A stretch of DNA of 64,000 nt from Alphaproteobacteria bacterium (GTDB lineage Bacteria; Pseudomonadota; Alphaproteobacteria; Sphingomonadales; Sphingomonadaceae), in NCBI GenBank assembly GCA_019232625.1, contig JAFANP010000028.1, positions 1-64,000 of the forward strand, read 5' to 3'. The translations under genes and the position numbers were made by a program. A model generated the notes under the pieces. It did not search any database, was not told the origin of the DNA, and saw only the letters and a list, made by a program, of their open reading frames with translations. Shown one piece after another: positions 45,601-53,920 of this stretch (the stretch's first letter is position 1; each line of letters starts with the position of its first letter).

Positions 45601-46314
45601 TCAATAGTCGAGGCTCGGATACCAGTCCGCCTCCCGCCCGGCGGGCGTCAGATCGAGGATGTTCCACAGCGGCGCGAGGTCGGGCGCGCCGCGCGGATCC
45701 TGGCCCGGATCGGCCGTCTCCAGCCCCATCTCCCCGGCCCAGGACAGGCGCACCTCCTCGCCCCGCCTGGTGAAGACGAGCAAAGCGGCCCATTCCGAGC
45801 CGTCGGGCGCCAGGATGCGATAATCGCGCGCGAAGGCGTCGCCCACCGGCTGGTAGAAATGGAGGTTCCGCCAGCCGCGCTCGCGGGCGAAGGCCTGCTG
45901 CCGCGCCACCGGAGAGCGGCCGAGGATCGCCAGCGCCGCCTTCTGCCCGATGTCGGCGGCATTGGCGGCGAGCGGGCCGACGAGATTGGTGCACATCGGG
46001 CAGGGCCGCTCGCGCTCCGGCCCGAACATCCACGCATAGACGACCAGCGTGTCGTGCGGGCCGAACAGCCCGGCGATCGGGACCCGGCGTCCCTCGCCGT
46101 CCTCGAACAGGTAGCGGTCGGAGACCAGGCCGCCCGGCGGCAGCGCCCGGCGCTGCGCCGCGACCCGGGCGATGCGGCGCCGCAGCTCGATCTCCTCGGC
46201 GAGCAGCGCCTCGCGGGCGGCGCGGTAGCCGGGCGGCTCGTTCGGCCAGGGCTTGCTGGCGCGGGCGGCGAGCTCGGCGGCGGGGACGAGGGCAAGCGGG
46301 GCTTGGTCGGCCAT
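45601..46314 (-). CDS. DUF899 family thioredoxin-like protein
   Basis: 237 residues. Conserved family stretches: EEIELRRRIARVAAQRRALPPGG, RYLFEDGEGRRVPIAGLFG, TLVVYAWMFGPERERPCPMCTNLV and NLHFYQPVGDAFARDYRIL. The CPMC sequence sits where thioredoxin-fold proteins hold their redox pair. The reaction is not established; annotations range from redox protein to dithiol-disulfide-like. The end WNILDLTPAGREADWYPSLDY is typical. Confidence 0.88.
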   Translation of the reverse strand: MADQAPLALVPAAELAARASKPWPNEPPGYRAAREALLAEEIELRRRIARVAAQRRALPPGGLVSDRYLFEDGEGRRVPIAGLFGPHDTLVVYAWMFGPERERPCPMCTNLVGPLAANAADIGQKAALAILGRSPVARQQAFARERGWRNLHFYQPVGDAFARDYRILAPDGSEWAALLVFTRRGEEVRLSWAGEMGLETADPGQDPRGAPDLAPLWNILDLTPAGREADWYPSLDY

Positions 46315-46400
46315 GATCGGCTCCTAACCTGGATCAATGCCGGCAACTCGCGGCGGGCGATTAGGTTCTCCCATGCCGGGAAAGTCGCTACAGCGCCGCC

Positions 46401-46490
46401 ATGGACCCCACCGCCCTCCTTGCGCGCCTCGAAGCCGGCCGCGCCGATCAGGCGGCGACGTGCCCCTCCCGGACGCGGCGAGCCGAATGA
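46401..46490 (+). CDS. Possible short upstream ORF of the kinase gene
   Basis: 29 codons (MDPTALLARLEAGRADQAAT...) whose TGA overlaps the ATG of the next gene. It may be a remnant of a longer gene or a coupling leader peptide. Support is only the frame and the ATGA overlap. Confidence 0.25.
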   Translation: MDPTALLARLEAGRADQAATCPSRTRRAE

Positions 46491-46969
46491 CGGGCGCCAC
46501 GCTTCATCTCGTCTGCGGCAAGATCGCGGCGGGCAAGTCGACCCTGTGCGCCCGGCTGGCGGCCGCGCCGGGGACGCTGCTGATCGGCGAGGATTTCTGG
46601 ATGAAGCGGCTGTTCGGGGACGAGCTGCGGGAGGTGGCCGATTATGTCCGCCTCTCCGCCCGGCTGCGGGCGGCGATGGGGCCGCATGTCGCCGAGCTTC
46701 TCGGCGCCGGGCTCGACATAGTCCTCGACTTCCCGGCCAATACCGTGGCGACGCGGGCGTGGATGAAGGGCATCGCCGAGGCGGCCGGCGCCCGCGCCAA
46801 GCTCCATCTGCTCGACGTGCCGGACGAGACCTGCCTTGCGCGGCTGCGCCGGCGAAACGCCGCGGGCGAGCATGAATTCGCCGCCACCGACGCGCAGTTC
46901 GCGCTCATCACCCGCCATTTCGAGCCGCCCCGGCCCGAGGAGGGTCTGGAGATCGTGGCGGAGGGCTAG
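46487..46969 (+). CDS. P-loop AAA-type kinase-like protein
   Basis: 160 residues. The Walker A loop is CGKIAAGKST. DFWMKRLFGDE and the mid-protein DIVLDFPANTVATRAWM (Walker B-like) fit the AAA_33/zeta-toxin-like small kinase group. The lid-like LARLRRRNAAGEHEFAATDAQFALI resembles nucleotide or metabolite kinases. Phosphorylation of a small molecule or antibiotic is likely; the substrate is unknown. Confidence 0.8.
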   Translation: MTGATLHLVCGKIAAGKSTLCARLAAAPGTLLIGEDFWMKRLFGDELREVADYVRLSARLRAAMGPHVAELLGAGLDIVLDFPANTVATRAWMKGIAEAAGARAKLHLLDVPDETCLARLRRRNAAGEHEFAATDAQFALITRHFEPPRPEEGLEIVAEG

Positions 46970-47027
46970 GCCCTACCGACATCGGCCAACCGTGCCGGGA
47001 CCTGCTGCGCCGCAGCCGTCGGGCGGC

Positions 47028-47117
47028 ATGGTGGAGGAGTCTTGCCGAGGCCGAAGAGCCCCCTCCACCGCGCTTCGCGCGGTCCCTCTCCCCCGGGAAT
47101 CCGGGGGAGGATCATAA
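47028..47117. repeat. Intergenic copy of the palindromic repeat found in dnaE2
   Basis: GGCATGGTGGAGG...CCGAGGCCG...CCCCTCCACCGCGC...GCGGTCCCTCTCCCC matches the right two-thirds of the dnaE2 insert with the same inner arms (GGTGGAGG/CCTCCACC). It lies between convergent genes. Confidence 0.85.
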
Positions 47118-47139
47118 GGGTTCGGGCCCCTCGTCGCCG

Positions 47140-47556
47140 TCAGTCCTTGAGGGCGGCGGAGACCTTGCCGCCGTTCTTCTCCAGCTCCTCCATCACCCGC
47201 CTGTGCAGCCAGAGGTTCATCTCGGCGCTGCCGTCCTTCGCCCCGGAATAGCCGAGCTCGGTGGCGAGCTGCTCGCGGTTGGCGAGGGAGGAATCGAGGT
47301 CGAGCAGCTTCATGAGGTCGACGATCGAGCTCCGGTAGTTGAGCGTTTGCCCCTTGTGCTGGGCGATGGCGGCCAGGACGGCGTCGACGTCGACCGGCTG
47401 CTGCTGGGTTGCTTGCGCCTGCGCCTGCGCCTGGGGCGCGGCGGGGGCGGCCTGCGGACGGCTCATCTGCGGCATCGCCTGGGGCTGCGCCGCCGGGGCG
47501 GGAGCGGCCGCCTTGTGGCCGAAGATCGCATTCTTGATCGCGCCGAAGATACTCAT
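47140..47556 (-). CDS. DUF3597 family protein
   Basis: 138 residues. It opens with MSIFGAIKNAIFGHKA, as in DUF3597, then a Pro/Ala/Gln-rich low-complexity linker (about 17-55). The globular domain follows: VDVDAVLAAIAQHKGQTLNYRSSIVDLMKLLDLDSSLANREQLATELGY. The linker and domain suggest an envelope-associated or peptidoglycan-related protein, but the function is not established. Confidence 0.88.
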   Translation of the reverse strand: MSIFGAIKNAIFGHKAAAPAPAAQPQAMPQMSRPQAAPAAPQAQAQAQATQQQPVDVDAVLAAIAQHKGQTLNYRSSIVDLMKLLDLDSSLANREQLATELGYSGAKDGSAEMNLWLHRRVMEELEKNGGKVSAALKD

Positions 47557-47753
47557 GGCTCGGTTGCTCCTCACGATTGGACGCGCCGCCCGCACGGGCC
47601 GGGCGGCTCGAGCGACAAGGGTCGGCGCCGAGGAAGGTTGCCGTTCGGCGGGGGCGGAAGCGACGAGGCGATTCAGCGGCGGGCCGCGGCGAGGAGGACG
47701 GCCGGAAGCGTTTCCCGCCCGCTCCAGGGCAGGCGGCCGACGCAACGGCCCGC

Positions 47754-48098
47754 TCAATCCTCGCTGAACAGCGCGTTCGGCAGGATCCTCGCTTCGGCGT
47801 TCTTCACGGCGGGGTGATCGAGGATGGCGCGCCACTGATCGGCGGTTGCGGCGACGACGGTCTGCCCGGCCCCGCCGGAATCGTTGACGTCGATCGAGGG
47901 ACGGTCGCGCAGGGCGGAAAGGACCGGAGCCTTGACGGCGCTCACGGCCTCGCTGATCGCCTCCTTGCGGGCGCGGCGGCCGCTCAGGGCCGCCGTGTCC
48001 GGAAGAAGCGCGTCCAGGTTCCAATCGAGCACGAAGCACAATTGCGCCTTCGGCGGAGCGGAGGAGAGAGCCTCCTCTATCTCTCTCGGCACGTCCAT
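47754..48098 (-). CDS. Small protein next to the subtilase, possibly an inhibitor or chaperone
   Basis: 114 residues, 27 nt downstream of the subtilase gene in the same direction. The second half (KAPVLSALRDRPSIDVNDSGGAGQTVVAATADQWRAILDHPAV...EARILPN) has the strand-helix-strand order and 'L-x-x-HPAV' helix end of inhibitor-I9-type propeptides. The N-terminal half is unfamiliar. A protease propeptide acting in trans is inferred, not shown. Confidence 0.6.
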   Translation of the reverse strand: MDVPREIEEALSSAPPKAQLCFVLDWNLDALLPDTAALSGRRARKEAISEAVSAVKAPVLSALRDRPSIDVNDSGGAGQTVVAATADQWRAILDHPAVKNAEARILPNALFSED

Positions 48099-48125
48099 GA
48101 AATGCTCTCCAGAACCCGGCGCCCC

Positions 48126-49460
48126 TCAGAGCGAGAGCCTGCCGCGCCCGGACCGTTCGCGGCGCGCTCCCGTCATCGACGCGATCCGACCATACAATAG
48201 CCGCTCCAGCGCCGCCACATCATCCGCCAGAGACGGATCCTCCTGGATCAGCAGCGCGACTGCCCCGGCCACGCAGGGAGCGGCCATCGACGTGCCGTCC
48301 TTGTAGCCGTAGCCGCCACCGGGAAGCGACGAGCGCACGTCCACTCCCGGAGCGCAGAGATCAGGCTTAGCCAGGCCGCCGTGTTGAGCCACGGTTCCCC
48401 AGTCGGAGAAATCGCCAACGCCGTCGCCGGCGTCCGACGCGCCGACCCCGATGGCGATGTCGTAATTGCCCGGGCTGCCGTGACGGTCGATCCCGCCGCG
48501 TCCGGAGTTGCCGATCGACCCGACGTAGGAGATGCCGATCGCCCGCGCCGTGGCCATCGGGTTGTACAGGTAGTTGTTGTAGCCGGAGGCGCCGAACGAG
48601 CCGTTGACGACGGCCACGTCCTCCGGCGCAGGGACGCCGTCGACGTCCGTCCCCGAGAGCCAGTCCAGGCCGCGGGAAATCTGCGCCAAATAGCCCGAAT
48701 TGCCGTTGGGCCCCGGATAGGTCAGTACGGCCGCGACGGCGAGGTCGGCTTCGCTCGCGACGCCGGTGTGCAGCCCGGCGGCGATCCCAGCGACATGCGT
48801 GCCGTGATCGCCGGTGTCGCGCGGCACCGTCCCGACGACCCTGCCCATCATGTCGAACTCCGCGAAGCGGATGTCCTTGCCCGCAAATTCCGGATGGGCG
48901 GCGTCGATGCCCGTGTCTAGGATGCCGATCCGCAGCCCGCGGCCCGTATAGCCGCGGCCGTGCATCGCGACGGCGCCGCAATTTTCGAGATGCCAGACGT
49001 CGGCGGCCGCCTGCTGCCCGGGGAGCAAGGGCGGAGCGAAATAGGCGAGCACATTTTCGTGGACCTCGAAGCCGGCAGCGCGCAGCCGGTCGGCCTCGGC
49101 GTCGGTCATCTCGTCGACGATCGCGCCGCCGACGGACTCGAGAAGCCGCACTCCCGTCTCTTCCTCGGATGCGGCTCCGGCCAGCTGCGCCTCGGTCAGC
49201 GCGACGGACTGGGTACCGACCGAGGCCTGGTGCTCCAGTCGTCCGAGGGCGGCGGCGCGGATACGCTCCACCCCGGCCTCCTCGCCCAGCAGGAAGGCCG
49301 CCTGAAGGTTGAGCAGCGGGCTCTTCCTGCGCCTCGGCCCGCGGCCGGCCGAGCGGCGGGCGCCAAGATCGTTCACATCGGTCGTCTCGAGCAGCGGGAT
49401 GCCCCGCTCTCGCATCACCTGGCGGGAGTCCACCGGGAGAAAGAGGACTTTTGTGCTCAT
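48126..49460 (-). CDS. Subtilisin-like serine protease (S8 family) without signal peptide
   Basis: 444 residues. The catalytic triad is visible: Asp182 in GILDTGID, His219 in DHGTHVAGIAAG and Ser391 in DGTSMAAPCVAGA, with the oxyanion Asn318 in GSIGNSG. The N-terminal ~160 residues are not a standard secretion leader. They start MSTKVLFLPVDSR and include a basic Arg-rich patch (about 35-46) and an acidic region that may act as pro-domain. An intracellular or specially exported protease is suggested. It is followed by a small I9-like protein gene. Confidence 0.92.
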   Translation of the reverse strand: MSTKVLFLPVDSRQVMRERGIPLLETTDVNDLGARRSAGRGPRRRKSPLLNLQAAFLLGEEAGVERIRAAALGRLEHQASVGTQSVALTEAQLAGAASEEETGVRLLESVGGAIVDEMTDAEADRLRAAGFEVHENVLAYFAPPLLPGQQAAADVWHLENCGAVAMHGRGYTGRGLRIGILDTGIDAAHPEFAGKDIRFAEFDMMGRVVGTVPRDTGDHGTHVAGIAAGLHTGVASEADLAVAAVLTYPGPNGNSGYLAQISRGLDWLSGTDVDGVPAPEDVAVVNGSFGASGYNNYLYNPMATARAIGISYVGSIGNSGRGGIDRHGSPGNYDIAIGVGASDAGDGVGDFSDWGTVAQHGGLAKPDLCAPGVDVRSSLPGGGYGYKDGTSMAAPCVAGAVALLIQEDPSLADDVAALERLLYGRIASMTGARRERSGRGRLSL

Positions 49461-49593
49461 CTCGCATCTCCATGTCGTGGCAAGGAGGGCCGGCCGCCCC
49501 AGCAAGGTTCATCTAGGCCCGCATGCGCCGACGGCGCGTGACCGCCGTCACGGCCGGGCACTCCGCTGGCGCAAAGCGGCGGTTGGCGTCAGT

Positions 49594-50043
49594 ATGGCGG
49601 CGGTGACCCCACACGCCGCCTCGCTTGCGGCCGCCGCGGCGGCGGCGCTGCTCCTCCTCCTGGCGCTGAGGCTGCGCGGGCCGGGCGACCGCGCGGACCT
49701 GCTCGGGCCGCCGCGGCGGCGGAAGCGGAAGCTGTCGCGGCGCGACGCGGCGCGGCTGCGCGACCTCGTCGCCGCCGGGCGCCAGGACGAGGCGCTGCGC
49801 CGGATCCGCGAGCGCGGTTACGACGATTCCGACGCGCGCCGGCTGGTGCGGCTGATCTCGGGGCTGCAGAAGGCGGCCGCCGCGGGCCGGGCCGCCGCCG
49901 ACGCGCCGCCTGAGCCCGGTTGGACCGAGACGGAGCGACGGGCCGACGGCCTCTCCTACGGTCGAGGCCATCTTTATAACGAGACGCTGCGCCGCGAGGA
50001 CGCGCGCGGCCGGCGCGGCGAGCGGGGCTCGCACGGGGATTAG
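49594..50043 (+). CDS. Small membrane-anchored hypothetical protein
   Basis: 149 residues. One N-terminal hydrophobic helix (AASLAAAAAAALLLLLALRL) is followed by a basic linker and a helical domain (KLSRRDAARLRDLVAAGRQDEALRRIRERGYDDSDARRLVRLI). It ends with a conserved-looking GLSYGRGHLYNETLRR. No strong ribosome-binding site. Function unknown. Confidence 0.6.
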   Translation: MAAVTPHAASLAAAAAAALLLLLALRLRGPGDRADLLGPPRRRKRKLSRRDAARLRDLVAAGRQDEALRRIRERGYDDSDARRLVRLISGLQKAAAAGRAAADAPPEPGWTETERRADGLSYGRGHLYNETLRREDARGRRGERGSHGD

Positions 50044-50055
50044 CGGCGGCGCGGC

Positions 50056-50490
50056 TCAGCCCGGCTCGATCGAGGAGACGATCCAGAAGGGGCCGGCGCA
50101 TTCCGCGACCGGCGGCGCGACCCAGGCGAGACGGTCAGCCGCGCCGGTGAAGAGCGCCCCGCCGACCGCGACCCGGGTGCCGAGGCGGAAGCTTCGGCCG
50201 CCTACCCGAAGCGCGCCCGCCGCCCCGTCCCAGGTCGTCGCCGGGGTGGCGAAGGCGAGGCGGGTGCGGCTCCCCCGGTTGTCGAGCACGAGGCAGCGGC
50301 CGTCGAGCGCGAGCACGCCGGACGCGGCGGCCGTCGCGCCGGCGGCGTCGGGCGGCAGCAGGGCGAGCACCGCCCCCGCCGCCACGCCCTCCGCCGCTTC
50401 GCCCCGCGCCCCGGCTTCGGCCACGCCCGGCCCGGCGGGCTGGCAGGCGGCGGCGAGAAGCAGGGACGCGAGGAGGAGCGGACGCATCAT
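50056..50490 (-). CDS. Predicted lipoprotein following the S1 protease
   Basis: 144 residues. Lipobox LLAAAC (Cys near residue 16) indicates a lipid-anchored envelope protein. The mature chain is small-residue-rich with LDGRCLVLDNRGSRTRLAFATPATTW and FRLGTRVAVGGALF, suggesting a beta-rich fold. It starts one base after the protease stop codon, so the two are cotranscribed. No family recognised. Confidence 0.7.
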   Translation of the reverse strand: MMRPLLLASLLLAAACQPAGPGVAEAGARGEAAEGVAAGAVLALLPPDAAGATAAASGVLALDGRCLVLDNRGSRTRLAFATPATTWDGAAGALRVGGRSFRLGTRVAVGGALFTGAADRLAWVAPPVAECAGPFWIVSSIEPG

Positions 50491-50491
50491 C

Positions 50492-51736
50492 TCACGGACC
50501 GTAGAGGAGCGACACGCCCGTCGGCAAGGTGTCGGTGCTCATGTAGGTCATGTAGTTGCACCCGCCGACGTTCGGGCTCGTGTAGCTGGCGCTGCTCTGG
50601 ACTCCCGCGGCGACGGTCGAGACGAAGACCGGCCCGCCGCTGTCGCCCGGATAGCATTTGAGGTTGGCGCCCTCGAGGTTGATCCAGACCGGCGCGCAGG
50701 CCTGGCCGCCGCACGACCCCGCGAAGGTGGGGGCGTGGGTGGTGGTGGTGACGAGGCCGCAGCTATAGCCCGTCCCCTCGCCGCGGTGGCAGAATTCGTC
50801 GCCCGCGAAGGTGGAGGTGCGAAGCCGCCGCCCGGTGAGCGTCCGCCGCACGTTCACGTCGGCCCAGAATTCCGGGAGCATTGCGGTGGCGCTGCGATGG
50901 TCCTGGACGTCCTGGTCGGCGTCATAATTCTCGGCGACGAAGGTCATCGCATAGGTGGTGACGCCGTCATTGCCGAGGAAGGTGAGGTTGTTGCTGCAAT
51001 GGCCGGCGGTGAGAAGCACGCGATAGGCGCTGGTCTGGCCGACGAACGCGCCCGTGCAATAGGAGCCCGAGACGCTGTCGTAGACCCGCGTGCCGCCGCG
51101 TATGTTGGTCGCGCGGGCGGGGGCCGAGACCGTCTCGATCCGCACCGGCTGGCCGACCAGCGCGGCGATCTCGGCGGTGCGGGCGGTCGTGGCGGCGACC
51201 GCCGCGCCCTGGGCGAAGACCTTGAGCACGATCTCGCCCGTCCGCTCGTCGACGCCGGCGCCCTGGAGGTCCGGCAGGGCGAGCTTGAGCGCGGCGAGCT
51301 TGGCGGAGATGGTGCGCGCGAGCGCGTCCAAGGTGGCGCCGGCCCCGGTCTCGAAGCGGACCGGGAGCGAGCCCGAGGGCAAAGCCAGGGTCTCGGGCGC
51401 CACCGCCTCGGTGCCGGTCAGGCGCATGACGATCGCATAATCGGGCGAGTGGACGACATAGCCGCCGGCATAGCGGCCGAGGAGGCCGGAGCGGATCTGG
51501 GTCAGCCGCTCGTCCGCCTCCATCCGCAGGCGCAGGCGCCGCGCCGCCTCGCCGGCGCCGATGTTGTGCAGCGCCGCGGAGGCGGCCGAGTCCGCCGCGA
51601 GCGCGTCGGCGGCGGACTGGACCGGCACGCTGTCGTCCGGTTTCCCCGCCGTCTGGGCGGAGGCGGACGGGACCAGGCTCATGGCGAGCGCAAGGCCCGC
51701 CGAGAATTTCAGGAAATGAAGGGATCTGCTTACCAC
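50492..51736 (-). CDS. Secreted trypsin-like serine protease (S1 family) with pro-region
   Basis: 414 residues from a GTG with AGGAG 7 nt upstream. A signal peptide (FLKFSAGLALAMSLVPSASAQ) precedes a ~180-residue pro-region that resembles alpha-lytic/streptogrisin-type pro-domains (RLRLRMEADERLTQIRSGLLGRYAGGYVV). The protease domain has the catalytic His in VLLTAGHCSN, a likely Asp in DVQDHRSATAML and Ser in CYPGDSGGPVF. Several paired cysteines fit an extracytoplasmic enzyme. A lipoprotein gene follows directly. Confidence 0.9.
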   Translation of the reverse strand: MVSRSLHFLKFSAGLALAMSLVPSASAQTAGKPDDSVPVQSAADALAADSAASAALHNIGAGEAARRLRLRMEADERLTQIRSGLLGRYAGGYVVHSPDYAIVMRLTGTEAVAPETLALPSGSLPVRFETGAGATLDALARTISAKLAALKLALPDLQGAGVDERTGEIVLKVFAQGAAVAATTARTAEIAALVGQPVRIETVSAPARATNIRGGTRVYDSVSGSYCTGAFVGQTSAYRVLLTAGHCSNNLTFLGNDGVTTYAMTFVAENYDADQDVQDHRSATAMLPEFWADVNVRRTLTGRRLRTSTFAGDEFCHRGEGTGYSCGLVTTTTHAPTFAGSCGGQACAPVWINLEGANLKCYPGDSGGPVFVSTVAAGVQSSASYTSPNVGGCNYMTYMSTDTLPTGVSLLYGP

Positions 51737-52118
51737 GTTACGCTCCTCTAGAACAAAACCACGCAAGAACGCGAGAAGAACGAGACGCGCAAGTAAGCAA
51801 GCGGTTGCGAATAAACGCCCCCGTATTGGTATCTGTTGTGAAGACACTTGGTTTCAAACCACTCTCGTCATGGTCAGACCTAGAACAACGTAAGTCTGAG
51901 CTTAGATTCTGAGCGAAGGTGGATCGACGGATTTTTGAGTGATACCGCGTCGGCCGGGTGAGGATGCCTAAGCGTACGAAGGTCTTCGATGTCTTCGTGT
52001 CGCGCCGCTCGAGCGGCGTCGCCGGGACGGGGGCCGATCGCCACCGGACCGGACCGGGTTGTCGGTGCGCGGGGCGCGGGCGTGGTCTAGCCTCGCGGCT
52101 CCCAACAAGGAGATTGCC
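51737..52118. other. Non-coding interval upstream of the S1 protease
   Basis: About 380 nt, AT-richer than its surroundings at 51760-51960, which suits promoters for the divergent flanking genes. Near 51976 it carries a CGAAGGTCTTCGATGTCTTCGTGTC segment that looks like a dispersed repeat fragment. No gene supported. Confidence 0.5.
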
Positions 52119-52445
52119 ATGACGCTGCGTTCCTCGAGCCTGATCGCCGCGGGCTGCGCGCTCGCCTTCGCCACCACCGCCGAGGCGAAGCAGATACCCT
52201 TCACCGGCTGCGTCACGCTGCGCGGCGGCGAGGCGCCCTGCGTCACCGTCCGGCTCGGCCGCGGCGTCTACAATCTGAACGGCGTGCGGCCGATGCCCGA
52301 CCCCAGCCGCGGCTTCGGAATCACCGGCTACGGCACGCCGTCGGGCCCGCAGGCGATGTGCACCGGCACCCACCTCAACAACGTCACCTGGCATTATTCG
52401 CGCATCCTGAGGTGCCCCAAGATGCGGGCGACGAAGCGGTCCTGA
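52119..52445 (+). CDS. Small secreted protein of unknown function
   Basis: 108 residues with AAGGAG 7 nt before the ATG. A signal peptide (LIAAGCALAFATTAEA) is followed by a compact Cys-containing domain (FTGCVTLRGGEAPCVTVRLGRGVYNLNG; four Cys in the mature part). The short repeat-like 'CVTLRGGEAPCVTVRLGRG' suggests a beta-hairpin scaffold. Possibly a periplasmic binding or inhibitor protein; no family recognised. Confidence 0.72.
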   Translation: MTLRSSSLIAAGCALAFATTAEAKQIPFTGCVTLRGGEAPCVTVRLGRGVYNLNGVRPMPDPSRGFGITGYGTPSGPQAMCTGTHLNNVTWHYSRILRCPKMRATKRS

Positions 52446-52477
52446 GCGGGAGGGCGGGCGTTGAGCCCGCTGGGGGC

Positions 52478-52791
52478 CTTGGTGCTTTGGTGCTCTCCGT
52501 GAAGCCTGCATCCCGCTGAAGACGCGAGAGGGCGACGGCGAGATCGCCGTCGAACCCGGCGGTGCGCCCGTCGGGTCCTCCGACTGCCTGCAAGGCAGGC
52601 GTTCAGGATAACTGAACTCGGGCGGCGAGGCGGGGAGGGGAGGAGGGGATTCACCCAAAGCACCAAAGGCCCAAAGGCGTCGTGCCGGTCGCGAGGATCT
52701 CGAAAATACGCCGAGCGCCGGGCCGGTCGGGCCCCTTTGGTGCTTTGGTGCTTTGGGTGAAACCTTCGCCCCGCTGCAGGCGCAAGATGGC
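52478..52791. repeat. Three copies of a TTTGGTGCTTTGGTGC repeat
   Basis: Copy A (52478-52535) and copy C (about 52733-52791) are direct repeats of ~58 nt with the core GGTGCTTTGGTGCT and a shared tail CCCGCTG-AG-CGC-AGA. Copy B (52650-52680) is inverted (TTCACCCAAAGCACCAAAGG). B and C can pair into a long hairpin. The rest of the 52446-52893 gap holds no gene I can support. Confidence 0.8.
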
Positions 52792-52893
52792 GGCGTATCG
52801 AGGCTATTCGCGGGGGCGAATTGCGCGGGCGGCGGCGTTGCGGGCTGGGGCGGGGCGGACTAGGCTGAGCGGGCCGCCGCAGGGGAGGGTCGG

Positions 52894-53286
52894 ATGACGC
52901 CGTTGATCTGTGCTTTGCTGGCCGTCCAGCCGGCCCCGGCGGCGGCGCCCGCTTACGCGCTGCCGGCCGCGCCGGCGACCGGCGCGGCCGCCGCGACGCT
53001 CACCCCGCGCCAGCGCCTCCTCGCCGACGGCGAGCGGCTGCTCGCCCAGGCTCAGGCGGAGCGCCCCGCCTGGAAGCCCCTCCGCGGCGCCCCCACCCGC
53101 GCCGACCTCGACACCTCCGCCGCGGGCCTGCGGCGCGACCTCGACACCCTCGCCGGCACGGGCGAGACGGACTCGCTCCGCCTCCAGGCCGCGATGGACC
53201 GCCTCGCCAAGGCGATGTCCACCCTATCCAATTTGATGAAGGCCCGCCACGACGTCGCCATGAACAGCATCCGCAATATGAAGTGA
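52894..53286 (+). CDS. Small secreted helical protein
   Basis: 130 residues with GGGAGGG upstream. A short hydrophobic start (LICALLAVQPAPAAAPA) could be a signal peptide. The mature part is helical with heptad-like spacing (RQRLLADGERLLAQAQAERP, LQAAMDRLAKAMSTLSNLMKARHDVAMNSI). Unknown function, possibly periplasmic. Confidence 0.6.
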   Translation: MTPLICALLAVQPAPAAAPAYALPAAPATGAAAATLTPRQRLLADGERLLAQAQAERPAWKPLRGAPTRADLDTSAAGLRRDLDTLAGTGETDSLRLQAAMDRLAKAMSTLSNLMKARHDVAMNSIRNMK

Positions 53287-53423
53287 GGGAGTGGGGGTGG
53301 CGCCTTCGACTCCGCGTTTTCACGGCCGGTGAGGGGCAGGAGAGGGCGGGTCAATAGCAGTCGAACAAAAAGGATTGCGCGGCCGGTCCCGGGACGGGCG
53401 TCCATCCCAGGCCTGGCGTCCGC

Positions 53424-53636
53424 ATGCCTCCCGAGCTAAAGGCGCGCAACGACGCCTCGATCGAGCGGCAGCCGGAGCCGAAGCCTTCGCGGTCGGAGGC
53501 GATCAGGCGGCTAGTAAAAAGGGGCTTGTCCGCCTGTGCGAGTTCATCAACCTTTAGCGGGCGAATCCGGGCTGAAGTCGTCGGACTCCCTACAAAACTG
53601 TTGTCGCCGCACCGGACGTTTTATATGGTGCGTTAG
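53424..53636 (+). pseudogene. Remnant of a ribbon-helix-helix (CopG/Arc-like) regulator
   Basis: The first ~38 codons read MPPELKARNDASIERQPEPK then PSRSEAIRRLVKRGL, a clear match to RHH antitoxin/repressor sequences. The N-terminal DNA-contact beta-strand is not encoded after this ATG and the last ~30 codons look out of frame. Probably a decayed antitoxin or regulator at the left edge of the low-GC island. Confidence 0.45.
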
Positions 53637-53691
53637 AACGTAGGCGGAACGATCCTGCGAGTGCGATGGCGCAGCAAGGAAGGACCCCGGG

Positions 53692-53916
53692 GTGGCTCGT
53701 GTTCAGTATTTCGTGGTGAGCGACGCTGGCCAATGGGCGATCGTGCTAAATCATAAGCGTTATGGGCCTTATGCGTCACAGGCTAGCGCGATTCGGGCTG
53801 CGGTCGATGCAGCTCACCAGACGAAAAATGATGCGCAAGTTCTTATTCAGGGTGCAGATGGCCAATTCCGTGCCGAATGGACGTATGGCCACGATCCGTA
53901 CCCTCCAAAAGGCTGA
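53692..53916 (+). CDS. DUF2188-like small protein
   Basis: 74 residues from a GTG with AGGAAGG upstream. The pattern VQYFVVSDAGQWAIVLNHK, YGPYASQASAIRAAVDAAH, AQVLIQGADGQFRAEWTYG and HDPYPP matches the small DUF2188-type proteins common in alphaproteobacterial accessory regions. Lower G+C than the core genes. Function unknown. Confidence 0.72.
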   Translation: MARVQYFVVSDAGQWAIVLNHKRYGPYASQASAIRAAVDAAHQTKNDAQVLIQGADGQFRAEWTYGHDPYPPKG

Positions 53917-53920
53917 GCCA

